Shown: in pieces, positions 38,389-45,108 of the stretch
How positions within the stretch are numbered: the first letter of the stretch is position 1
Layout of the letters: every line of letters starts with the position of its first letter
Assembly: GCA_900544195.1 (NCBI GenBank)
Contig: UQUJ01000017.1
Span: 1 to 51,508 of the forward strand
Reading direction: 5' to 3'
From: an uncultured Alistipes sp.
Lineage (GTDB): Bacteria > Bacteroidota > Bacteroidia > Bacteroidales > UBA932
Length of the DNA: 51,508 bases
Notes under the pieces: generated by a model
What the model saw: only the letters and a program-made list of their open reading frames with translations
Database searches by the model: none
Told to the model about the DNA's origin: nothing
Program-made: the position numbers and the translations under genes

Positions 38389-38943
38389 TTAAATGAATAT
38401 AACGGCCAACACAGCCAAAACTATCTTTCTGAGCGATTGGAGACAAAGGGAAAGTTGATTCTGCACTGTCCTTTTGTCGATATGAAGCCGCAAGGCTATC
38501 TCATCATTCTCAAGCCCCTCAAAGCGGCTCATCATGAACACTTGTCTTCTTTTACGCGGCATCTTCGAGATTTCGTTCACAAAAAGATCTTCCAGTTGGG
38601 CCGCAAACAAACCATTCTCCGGACCAGGATCATCTGTATGACGAAACCTACTCTCGTTCCGATACCTTTGAATGACATGCTGATGATCATAATAGTTATA
38701 AACTTGGAAACGCGCCATCCTGAAAAGATAAGCTGAAAAGCATCTCACCTTTCTCAACCCATGACGTTTCTTCCAGATCTCCAGAAATATGTCGGATGCC
38801 ATGTCGCGGGCCTGCTCGTGATCAGAGATGAATTTATCAATGAATGCGACAAGTTTCGGCTGGTACTCAAGGAACAGACTCTCCAACGCCTGTAAGTCTC
38901 CCTCACTGATCTTCCATAAAATGTCTGTTTCCTTATTGTCCAT
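38389..38943 (-). CDS. ECF-family RNA polymerase sigma factor
   Basis: 184 residues from the ATG at 38943 (MDNKETDILW). Region 2 is visible as SDIFLEIWKKRHGLRKVRCFSAYL and region 4 as SKMPRKRRQVFMMSRFEGLENDEIALRLHIDKRTVQNQL. Upstream in-frame starts at 38961 (ATG) and 38967 (TTG) exist, but a TATTTTTG promoter element (complement of 38965-38972) overlaps them, so the downstream ATG is preferred. It should direct transcription of the SusC/SusD genes that follow in the same operon. Confidence 0.9.
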   Translation of the reverse strand: MDNKETDILWKISEGDLQALESLFLEYQPKLVAFIDKFISDHEQARDMASDIFLEIWKKRHGLRKVRCFSAYLFRMARFQVYNYYDHQHVIQRYRNESRFRHTDDPGPENGLFAAQLEDLFVNEISKMPRKRRQVFMMSRFEGLENDEIALRLHIDKRTVQNQLSLCLQSLRKIVLAVLAVIFI

Positions 38944-38964
38944 AGATAATCGCTTGTTCATCGG

Positions 38965-38999
38965 CAAAAATAAACAATTATTTCATAATGATTACCAAA
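38965..38999 (-). promoter_or_regulatory. Probable promoter of the sigma/FecR operon
   Basis: On the minus strand TATTTTTG (complement of 38965-38972) matches TAnnTTTG, and TTTG (complement of 38996-38999) lies 23 bp upstream, slightly longer than the usual 19-21 bp spacer. It places the transcript start just before the ATG at 38943. Confidence 0.45.
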
Positions 39000-39029
39000 T
39001 ATCAAGAATATGATAATTAAAGGATCTCG

Positions 39030-39063
39030 GAGGAACAATCCCGTGCGTCCCTTTATCGTATTA
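39030..39063 (+). repeat. 34-bp direct repeat, left copy, before the ATPase gene
   Basis: Matches 40652-40685 at 32 of 34 positions, in the same orientation (GAGGAACAATCCCGTGCG..., ending TCGTATTA). The right copy is part of a good terminator hairpin; here the pairing arm is degraded (AAAGGATCTC). Confidence 0.85.
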
Positions 39064-39075
39064 TGGCACAAAACA

Positions 39076-39177
39076 CCTTATTAGGCCAAAACATGATAAA
39101 ATATATATGTTTTGGCTGAATAAGAATTTTAATTTGGCCAAAAGTAAGGTTTTTTATATATTTATGGCCAAATAAGG
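39076..39177. promoter_or_regulatory. Four-copy TTTTGGCC-AATAAGG box array upstream of the ATPase gene
   Basis: Four related boxes: minus-strand copy at 39076-39092 (GTTTTGGCCTAATAAGG), plus-strand copies at 39109-39124 (GTTTTGGCTGAATAAG), 39133-39149 (TTTGGCCAAAAGTAAGG) and 39161-39177 (TTTATGGCCAAATAAGG). The first two form an 18-bp palindrome with two mismatches. The last ends 6 bp before the ATG at 39184. This is most simply an operator array or a structured leader controlling the ATPase. Confidence 0.65.
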
Positions 39178-39183
39178 ATTGTT

Positions 39184-40614
39184 ATGGTAGGAAGAGAGGT
39201 CGAAAGACAAAAATTACAAAGAGTGTTGGATAGGAACAGGGCTCAAATCATCGTTGTCTACGGAAGAAGGCGTGTTGGAAAGACATACCTGATAAACGAG
39301 TTTTTCAACAATACTTTTGCATTCAAGCACACTGCTGTGTCTCCGGTTGATAAAGGATCAGCAAAAGGACAGCTTCAGAACCAACTGGAAGAGTTCTTCT
39401 ACTCCATGAAATCCTATGGTCTTTCAAGTACGAAGACCTGTCCAAAGACATGGATTGAAGCCTTTCACCTGTTACAGGAGCTGATGGACAAGAAAGCAGA
39501 CGGAAACAATCAAATCATATTCTTTGATGAATTGCCATGGATGGACACTCCACGGTCAGGGTTTGTCAGCGCATTCGAACACTTTTGTAATGATTGGTGT
39601 TCCGCCCGCAGCCATGTAAAATTAATAGTATGCGGATCAGCCACGTCATGGATTTGCGATGAGATGCTTGAGAATAAGGGCGGACTGTACGATAGGGTAA
39701 CCACAAGCATCTACGTCAGGCCTTTCACATTGAGGGAATGTGAGGCCTTTTTCAAAGACGAAGGCTTTCATTTGGACAAATATGACATTGTGCAGGCATA
39801 CATGACATTCGGCGGCATACCATACTATCTGTCACAGTTTCAGGAAGATTTAAGTGTAGTGCAAAACATTGACAATCTACTGTTTGACAAGGATTCCATT
39901 CTAAACGATGAATTTGATAGACTCTTCTCCTCCCAATTCGCCAACCCAGAAGCCCTCAAATCAATCATCATTGCTATCGGCAAGAAAAGATGCGGACTTA
40001 CAAGGGAAGAATTGACAAAGGGTCTCAATATCACCTCCGGAGGTTCCCTTTCACGATCGTTGGCTGCTCTTGAAAAAAGCAGACTCATATTATCCTATAA
40101 ACCATTCGGAGAAAAAAAACTAAAATACAGACTCTCTGACCCATTCTGCTCGTTCTATCTACACCATGTGAAGAAGAACAAAAATCAGCAACATTTCTGG
40201 CAGATGAACTATAATTCTCCAGCCATGAACAACTGGCTTGGACATGCTTTTGAAGAGGTGGTGTTCAATCATATAGACCAGGTAAAACAGGCTTTGGGCA
40301 TCTCAGGCGTTCTATCCTCGGAATCCGCATGGAACGTCAGCGGCACGGACACGGATGAAGGAATGCAGATCGATCTTCTGATTGACCGAGCGGACAGAGT
40401 TGTGAATGTCTGTGAGATCAAGTTCTGTAACGACAACTATATTGTTACCTCCGCATACGCCCGCAAGATAACGAATCGGATCGACCGGACCTCCGAGATG
40501 TTCAAACACAAGCGCAGCATAGCAAGCGTGCTGATCACCACCTATGGACTCAAAAAAAACGAATATTCAAGCCGCTTCCAGAAAGTACTCACACTTAAAG
40601 ACTTGTTCGGGTAG
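39184..40614 (+). CDS. AAA-type ATPase with C-terminal DUF234 nuclease-like domain
   Basis: 476 residues. The ATPase_2-type domain has a Walker A motif at Gly27-Thr34 (GRRRVGKT) and a Walker B motif near residue 115 (IIFFDELPW), then VCGSATSWI as sensor region. A winged-helix segment (about 265-310) links to a C-terminal DUF234 domain with GHAFEEVVF, IDLLID (about 395-400) and CEIKF (about 410-414), the order of a PD-(D/E)xK nuclease core. Such proteins are widespread in Bacteroidota with no settled function; roles in defence or as mobile cargo have been proposed. It stands alone, between two 34-bp direct repeats and behind a four-box array. Confidence 0.88.
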   Translation: MVGREVERQKLQRVLDRNRAQIIVVYGRRRVGKTYLINEFFNNTFAFKHTAVSPVDKGSAKGQLQNQLEEFFYSMKSYGLSSTKTCPKTWIEAFHLLQELMDKKADGNNQIIFFDELPWMDTPRSGFVSAFEHFCNDWCSARSHVKLIVCGSATSWICDEMLENKGGLYDRVTTSIYVRPFTLRECEAFFKDEGFHLDKYDIVQAYMTFGGIPYYLSQFQEDLSVVQNIDNLLFDKDSILNDEFDRLFSSQFANPEALKSIIIAIGKKRCGLTREELTKGLNITSGGSLSRSLAALEKSRLILSYKPFGEKKLKYRLSDPFCSFYLHHVKKNKNQQHFWQMNYNSPAMNNWLGHAFEEVVFNHIDQVKQALGISGVLSSESAWNVSGTDTDEGMQIDLLIDRADRVVNVCEIKFCNDNYIVTSAYARKITNRIDRTSEMFKHKRSIASVLITTYGLKKNEYSSRFQKVLTLKDLFG

Positions 40615-40640
40615 ATTCTTTGGGAACAGAAGAATGAAAT

Positions 40641-40685
40641 AAAGGGCCGCAGAGGAACAATCCCGTGCGACCCTTTGTCGTATTA
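40641..40685. terminator. Bidirectional terminator containing the right 34-bp direct repeat
   Basis: Arms AAAGGGCCGC at 40641-40650 and GCGACCCTTT at 40668-40677 pair with one mismatch across a 17-nt loop. It lies between the end of the ATPase gene and the end of the convergent galK and can serve both. Bases 40652-40685 are the right copy of the direct repeat (left copy 39030-39063). Confidence 0.7.
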
Positions 40686-40699
40686 AGTAAAATTAGATA

Positions 40700-41851
40700 T
40701 TATTCAACTTTTCTTGCACCGTCGCTGATCACTACGTCGTAGAACTTAGGATCGTGACCGAACCTGGCAGGGAACTGCTCCTTGACCGCGGCGACGAACG
40801 CGTCGTAGAGCTCATCCTTCACGAGGTTGATCGTACAGCCTCCGAAGCCTCCGCCCATCACGCGGGAACCTGTCACCTCACACTTACGGGCAAGCTTGTT
40901 GAGGAAATCGAGTTCCTCGCAGCTGACCTCGTAGAGTTTGCTCAATCCGAAATGAGTCTGGTACATCATCTCGCCGACGATCTCGTAGTCACCTCTTTCA
41001 AGGGCGTCGCACACGTCAAGGACTCTCTGAACCTCTCCGATGACATATTCAGCCCTGAGAAAATCCTCCGCAGGAATCTCCTCACGAACCTCCTCAAGCC
41101 AAACTCTCTTGGCGTCGCTGAGGAACTCCACTTCCGGATGATTCTTCCTGATGGCCCTTGCGGCGTTCTCGCAGGACTCCCTCCTCTTGTTATACGCCGA
41201 AGAGGCCAGCTCATGTTTCACGCAAGAGTCAACAAGAACCAGTTTGTAGCCCTTCGGATCGAACGGAAAGTACTTGTACTCCAATGTCTTGCAATTAAGA
41301 CGGATAAGGCTGCCCTTTTTTCCGAAAATAGATGCGAACTGATCCATGATTCCGCATTTCACGCCACAGTAGTTATGCTCGGTTGACTGACCGATCTTGG
41401 CAAGGTCAAACTTGTCGATCTTGTTGTCGAACAGGTAGTTGATGGCATAAGCGAATGTACTCTCAAGAGCGGCGGATGAGGAAAGTCCGGCTCCCAGAGG
41501 AACGTCACCGGCGAAGACTGTGTCAAAGCCCTCTACCTTTCCGCCACGCTTCACGGTTTCCCTGCACACTCCGAAGATGTATCTGGCCCACTGCTGCTTA
41601 GGCTTGTCCTCCTCATTGAGTCCAAACTCAACATATTCATCATAGTCAAGCGAGAAAGCCTTTACTTTCTGCGTTCCGTTCAACTTGACCTCAGCCATGA
41701 TTCCGCGATCAATGGCTCCAGGGAAAACGTAACCACCGTTGTAGTCAGTGTGCTCACCGATAAGATTGATGCGGCCAGCCGAAGCGAACACTTCGCCTTC
41801 AGCGCCGAAGAGAGTCTTGAATTTCTCTCTGATTCTGGTTTTCATTTCCAT
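40700..41851 (-). CDS. galK: Galactokinase
   Basis: 383 residues, the normal length. GHMP-kinase motifs are all present: the galactokinase signature GRINLIGEHTDYNGGYVFP, the ATP loop PLGAGLSSSAALE, the catalytic region GIMDQFASIFG, and the C-terminal MGGGFGGCTI. It phosphorylates galactose to galactose 1-phosphate in the Leloir pathway. A second in-frame ATG lies two codons in (41845). TAAATTTG on the minus strand (complement of 41928-41935) is a likely -7 promoter element giving a leader of about 70 nt. No other gal genes are adjacent. Confidence 0.96.
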   Translation of the reverse strand: MEMKTRIREKFKTLFGAEGEVFASAGRINLIGEHTDYNGGYVFPGAIDRGIMAEVKLNGTQKVKAFSLDYDEYVEFGLNEEDKPKQQWARYIFGVCRETVKRGGKVEGFDTVFAGDVPLGAGLSSSAALESTFAYAINYLFDNKIDKFDLAKIGQSTEHNYCGVKCGIMDQFASIFGKKGSLIRLNCKTLEYKYFPFDPKGYKLVLVDSCVKHELASSAYNKRRESCENAARAIRKNHPEVEFLSDAKRVWLEEVREEIPAEDFLRAEYVIGEVQRVLDVCDALERGDYEIVGEMMYQTHFGLSKLYEVSCEELDFLNKLARKCEVTGSRVMGGGFGGCTINLVKDELYDAFVAAVKEQFPARFGHDPKFYDVVISDGARKVE

Positions 41852-41953
41852 ATTATGTGATTTTTTAAGTTTTGTTCGTTTAATGAAATCCTTTCGACCA
41901 CAACGACCGAGACGGCTTCCAATGAGACAAATTTAACACTTTTTATTGATTAT

Positions 41954-42982
41954 CTACCGAATCCTCACAACAATCGGACAATGATCACTCACTCCCCCTA
42001 TGTAGCGTGGTCCAGAGTACGTCCGGAGCGGTTTTTCCCCAGAATGAGCATTGTCCCGCGTCATCAGGAAAGGAATCCTCAGGACCCGCATTTCGGGAAT
42101 ATGCCCGTTCACGGCAATGTTCTCCGAGACAAAGAACATGTCAATCATCTCCCATTTACCTGAATATCTTATCGTTCCCTCACCTCTTTCCGCCAACGGA
42201 GCCGCAATGTTCAACAAAGGATAAGGCTGTCCGTCAGTCAATATCCCGAAAGCCGGATTCTCGGGAGTGTCGTTGAAGTCACCCATAGCGACTATATTCC
42301 TTAACCCCGCATTTTGAAGCGAGTCTGTGACCTCACGTAACCTCCTCAATGCCACCGCCCTTCTGTCACTGGTCTTGCCTCCGTACTTGGATGGATGATG
42401 GTTGACAAGGAATGCTATGCTGTCCCCGTCCGGCTTCCGGAATTTTGTCAAAAGAATATCTCTGGTTCTCAACGGTGGATGCTTTCCTCCATCGACCCTC
42501 AACGGGACAGCGTCCAGCAACTCAAGTCTGGAAGACCGGTACAACAACGCCACATCGATTCCACGCGGATCAGGAGAGTCATAGTGAACGATTTTGTAGT
42601 CAGCCTTGTAAAGAGGGGTGTCCTCCAGAAGTCTTTCGAGGACAAAGCGGTTCTCCACCTCGGCTATTCCTATAACGTCAGGCAGTACTCCTTCGTTGTC
42701 TTTAACCCAAAAGATTGACTTCGCGATCGCATTGCATTTCACCATGAATCTACGCTTGGTCCAATGTTTTTTCCCGAAAGAAGTGAACTCCGCTTCGGAC
42801 TCGCTTCCGTTAAGGCTGTCCCTGCGCCAATCGAAGAGATTCTCCAGATTCCAGAACATGACAAGCGTCTGATCTTCTCCTCCGGCCGCATTTGAAATAC
42901 TTAAACATATCTGAACCTTATGAGCAACGATGGCGGCCGGAAAGAGAAGAAAGAAAAACAATATGATGAGCGTTCTTTTCAT
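41954..42982 (-). CDS. Endonuclease/exonuclease/phosphatase family protein, exported
   Basis: 342 residues from the ATG at 42982, which starts a signal peptide (MKRTLIILFFFLLFPAAIVAHK); an upstream TTG at 43006 would add eight residues before it. EEP-family motifs in order are MFWNLENLF, GIAEVENR, VNHHPSKYGGK, MGDFNDTP and SDHCPIVV, covering the metal-binding and catalytic Asn, Glu, His and Asp residues. It is probably a secreted nuclease or phosphodiesterase; the substrate is unknown. Confidence 0.88.
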   Translation of the reverse strand: MKRTLIILFFFLLFPAAIVAHKVQICLSISNAAGGEDQTLVMFWNLENLFDWRRDSLNGSESEAEFTSFGKKHWTKRRFMVKCNAIAKSIFWVKDNEGVLPDVIGIAEVENRFVLERLLEDTPLYKADYKIVHYDSPDPRGIDVALLYRSSRLELLDAVPLRVDGGKHPPLRTRDILLTKFRKPDGDSIAFLVNHHPSKYGGKTSDRRAVALRRLREVTDSLQNAGLRNIVAMGDFNDTPENPAFGILTDGQPYPLLNIAAPLAERGEGTIRYSGKWEMIDMFFVSENIAVNGHIPEMRVLRIPFLMTRDNAHSGEKPLRTYSGPRYIGGVSDHCPIVVRIR

Positions 42983-43078
42983 TCCACCGGCAAATATGCG
43001 GTACAAAAACGTAAAAAACGAAAAGAAACAGAAATACTTCCATAAGAAACGTAAAAACCACCTTCTTTACCTCCCCAG

Positions 43079-43182
43079 ACTGTCTTAAAAGTCTCGGCGA
43101 GAGTTGTAAAGTCTGTACCCCACTACGGGGGCGACAACGAATTCTCAATCCTCGGAGGTGGTAATTATACTTTTAAGACAGT
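43079..43182. repeat. 104-bp segment bounded by a perfect 14-bp inverted repeat (MITE-like)
   Basis: ACTGTCTTAAAAGT at 43079-43092 is the exact reverse complement of ACTTTTAAGACAGT at 43169-43182. The interior encodes nothing recognisable and includes a small CCCC-ACTA-CGGGG hairpin. The right end lies about 8 bp from the first ychF-like codon. It may be a small non-autonomous element, or the remains of one. Confidence 0.6.
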
Positions 43183-43189
43183 CTCCCCA

Positions 43190-43663
43190 AAAAACAATCT
43201 TCCAAACAAGGCAAAGGATCTGTTCCTGCTTACGAACAAGCCGGCGATGTACGTCTGCAACATGGACGATGCCTACCGCCCGCTTGGACTCCAGACATTC
43301 TTCACCGCCGGATCAGACGAGTGCAGCACCTGGATCATCCACAAGGGTGACAAAGCCCGAAGGCAGCAAGGAGTCTTCCACAAAATGACGATCTACATAT
43401 TTCTCAACCTTGGTGACAAAGCCCGAAAGCAGCAAGGAGTCTTCCACACAGACTTCGAAAAAGGCTTCTTCAGAGCCGAGGTCATCAAGTACAACGACTT
43501 CGCCTGCGTCACCCTCGGCAGCGAAAGCGCCGTCAGAGCCGCCGGCAAACTAGCCACCGAAGGCAAGGAATATGTAGTCCAGGACGGTGACATAATGCAC
43601 TTCCTGTTCAACGTGTTGTGGGTTGTGTTTAGAGTGAGTCCATGGCACCTAAAGCTATATTAA
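43190..43663 (+). pseudogene. ychF: Scrambled C-terminal fragment of the ribosome-binding ATPase YchF
   Basis: The plus-strand reading FLLTNKPAMYVCNMDDA matches the end of the YchF G-domain. It jumps directly to YRPLGLQTFFTAG, the start of the C-terminal TGS domain, so roughly 80 residues of the normal protein are deleted. TGS continues with GVFHTDFEKGFFRAEVI and ends EYVVQDGDIMHFLFNV, where YchF normally stops; here the stop is lost and 16 or so unrelated codons follow. A 37-bp stretch (43346-43382) is repeated at 43412-43448, an in-frame 22-codon duplication. There is no P-loop and no start, so it is a dead fragment. An intact copy should exist elsewhere in the genome. Confidence 0.85.
43346..43448 (+). 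repeat. 37-bp direct repeat inside the ychF fragment
   Basis: 43346-43382 and 43412-43448 differ at one base; the offset of 66 bp keeps the reading frame. Each encodes GDKARxQQGVFH. The 29 bp between them do not match YchF. Confidence 0.85.
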
Positions 43664-43673
43664 TCAATGATTT

Positions 43674-43715
43674 AAGCAAGTATCTGGTGCGGAAATCCGC
43701 ACCAGATACTTGCTT
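43674..43715. terminator. 42-bp near-perfect palindrome, likely bidirectional terminator
   Basis: A 20-bp arm (43674-43693) is the exact complement of 43696-43715, leaving only AA at the centre. It lies between the plus-strand ychF fragment and the minus-strand barrel gene. Short A and T runs flank it. Its length and perfection are more than a terminator needs, so a recombination or cruciform role is possible. Confidence 0.6.
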
Positions 43716-43781
43716 TATGCATTGAGAATCAGTCTGTTGCAAGCCACGCGGCGGGATCTACCCCTACCCCCATCCCATCCA

Positions 43782-44336
43782 TCAAAAGACATAACCGATC
43801 CTCAGATTAAGATTCCGGTTCGCGCGGTCCTCGAACAGATACCCCAAGGATATTCTAAAATGCCTCCATAGCTCGACACCGATCCTTGGCATCACGCAAA
43901 TTGGATAGTCTTGCTCTCCCGGCTCTGTATAAATATTGTACCCCTCATGCTTTATGTTCTCAGTCATGTCAAAATAGCCCAAGCCTAAACCAGCGCCGGC
44001 GAACACCTTCATTGAGTGCTGTCTGTAAAAAGCATAGTCGGACAGAAGAAAAATATTCTTGGAAATAAAATCGCAGACCTCACCATTATTAGTCTTCCGG
44101 CTAAAAATCTGCACACTTCCTCCAAGCCCTATTTCCAATGGAATATTCTTGAAATTATACCTGATCTCGGCATAAGGCATCAGCCCTGCACCCACCTTGT
44201 CAAAAAACAGTTTGTCAAAAGACTGAATTCCTCCTATGCCCAATTCAAAAGACAACATCCGGTTCCGCCCAACTTGGCACATCCCCATAGAATGGAACAG
44301 TAGGAACACCAATAAAATCACTGCACTCTTTTTCAT
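43782..44336 (-). CDS. Small outer-membrane beta-barrel protein
   Basis: 184 residues. A signal peptide (MKKSAVILLVFLLFHSMGMCQ) is followed by alternating strands with glycine turns (FELGIGGIQSF, LEIGLGGSVQIF, VFAGAGLGLGYF, RISLGYLFEDR) and the C-terminal strand NLRIGYVF ending in Phe, the usual barrel-insertion signal. I cannot name the family; it resembles small eight-stranded porin-like barrels. Its start codon lies about 17 bp after copy B of the dispersed leader repeat. The coding region is more A+T-rich than the large operons. Confidence 0.8.
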   Translation of the reverse strand: MKKSAVILLVFLLFHSMGMCQVGRNRMLSFELGIGGIQSFDKLFFDKVGAGLMPYAEIRYNFKNIPLEIGLGGSVQIFSRKTNNGEVCDFISKNIFLLSDYAFYRQHSMKVFAGAGLGLGYFDMTENIKHEGYNIYTEPGEQDYPICVMPRIGVELWRHFRISLGYLFEDRANRNLNLRIGYVF

Positions 44337-44342
44337 TATTCT

Positions 44343-44493
44343 ATTATTAACTCAACTTTCGCAAGTAGGCAATCACCTGCTGTCAAATACATTATCCCAC
44401 GGTGGAGGTGATTGCCCACCCACATCATTTCGCGTTACCCACCCTTTCTAAATCCCTCCCCCTCGGTGGAGGGGATGCGCCTTGCGCACCCCT
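44343..44493 (-). repeat. Dispersed leader repeat, copy B (upstream of the small barrel gene)
   Basis: The complement of this stretch aligns with 29662-29815. On the minus strand it runs GGGGTGCGC hairpin, the G-rich hairpin, GTAACG, GAAATGATGTGGGTG, then a perfect 11-bp inverted repeat (GGCAATCACCT ... AGGTGATTGCC), then CCTACTTGCGAAAGT and GAGTTA. It ends about 7 to 17 bp before the ATG of the barrel gene at 44336. Copy A has the same inverted repeat but with several mismatches. Confidence 0.8.
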
Positions 44494-44830
44494 ATCTTGT
44501 CATCATGCCTCACAGCAGTTCTAACGTCCCCTGACACTAATTTGGTATTAGGCAATTTATATGTCGTTTTGGCTATCGACTTTACCTAAGTAGCCCAAGA
44601 TGAAGATAAATTCAAGGCATCGAAAGATGCACCAGCTGATAAGTCCTTATAAAAAATCACACTCAACTTCGAATCGTTTTTTGTTTTGCTTCCTCCAGCC
44701 AAATATACTGTTTATTATATTACAGTCACAAACTTACATGAAAATCTGCGATTTTTACGCCCGTCCCATAAGAAAGAAACATTTTTCAGAGGGAAATTAG
44801 TACTGATGCGTTAAGAATTATCAAATAAAG
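44494..44830. other. Intergenic stretch without a supported gene
   Basis: A+T-rich sequence. A 66-codon plus-strand frame (44600-44800) is basic and low in complexity, with no recognisable motif, and is not called. No promoter consensus stands out. Confidence 0.5.
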
Positions 44831-44904
44831 TAAGAAGTTGTTTTGATTTGTTTGAAGATTTTTCGCATCAAAGAACATTTCAAACAAGTCAAAACAACTT
44901 CTTA
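44831..44904. repeat. 26-bp inverted repeat (long hairpin)
   Basis: 44831-44856 pairs with 44879-44904 at 25 of 26 positions around a 22-nt loop. The arms begin TAAGAAGTTGTTTTGA. The stem is A+T-rich and long, unlike a normal terminator, and directly abuts the MITE-like element at 44905. It could be the end of an insertion sequence or a nested foldback. Confidence 0.7.
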
Positions 44905-45061
44905 GTAAGCGTTTAAAAATAAATTGGTAAAGATTTGGCGGTATTTTCGAGGATAGATGTCTTTTGGAAGAAGGAGTGTACCGGTGGCACATGGCCGATG
45001 AGAAAAAACAGCCAGGCCGAAAAGACAATCAAAGATTACCAACTAATTTATTAACGCTTAC
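44905..45061. mobile_element. 157-bp MITE-like element with ~33-bp imperfect terminal inverted repeats
   Basis: The left end (44905-44937, starting GTAAGCGTT) and the complement of the right end (45029-45061, also starting GTAAGCGTT) match at roughly three quarters of positions. TTA occurs directly outside both ends (44902-44904 and 45062-45064), consistent with a 3-bp target duplication. The interior has no supported ORF. No transposase is present, so mobility would depend on another element. Confidence 0.5.
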
Positions 45062-45094
45062 TTATCAGCAGTACTGAATCCGGCTAATTATAGC

Positions 45095-45102
45095 TATATT
45101 TG
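45095..45102 (+). promoter_or_regulatory. -7 promoter element just before the AsmA-family gene
   Basis: TATATTTG matches TAnnTTTG and ends only 6 bp before the ATG at 45109. If used, the mRNA would be leaderless or nearly so. No TTTG is found at the expected -33 position. Confidence 0.4.
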
Positions 45103-45108
45103 TAGATT

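Noticed and set aside
43158..43388. Alternative plus-strand ORF over the ychF fragment
   Set aside because: It is in a different frame from the YchF-like reading and shows no homology I recognise.
44600..44800. 66-codon plus-strand ORF
   Set aside because: Basic, low-complexity translation in A+T-rich intergenic DNA; no supporting motif or promoter.
44786..45028. 80-codon minus-strand ORF across the inverted repeats
   Set aside because: It is built from the repeat arms themselves; more likely part of a degraded mobile element than a gene.
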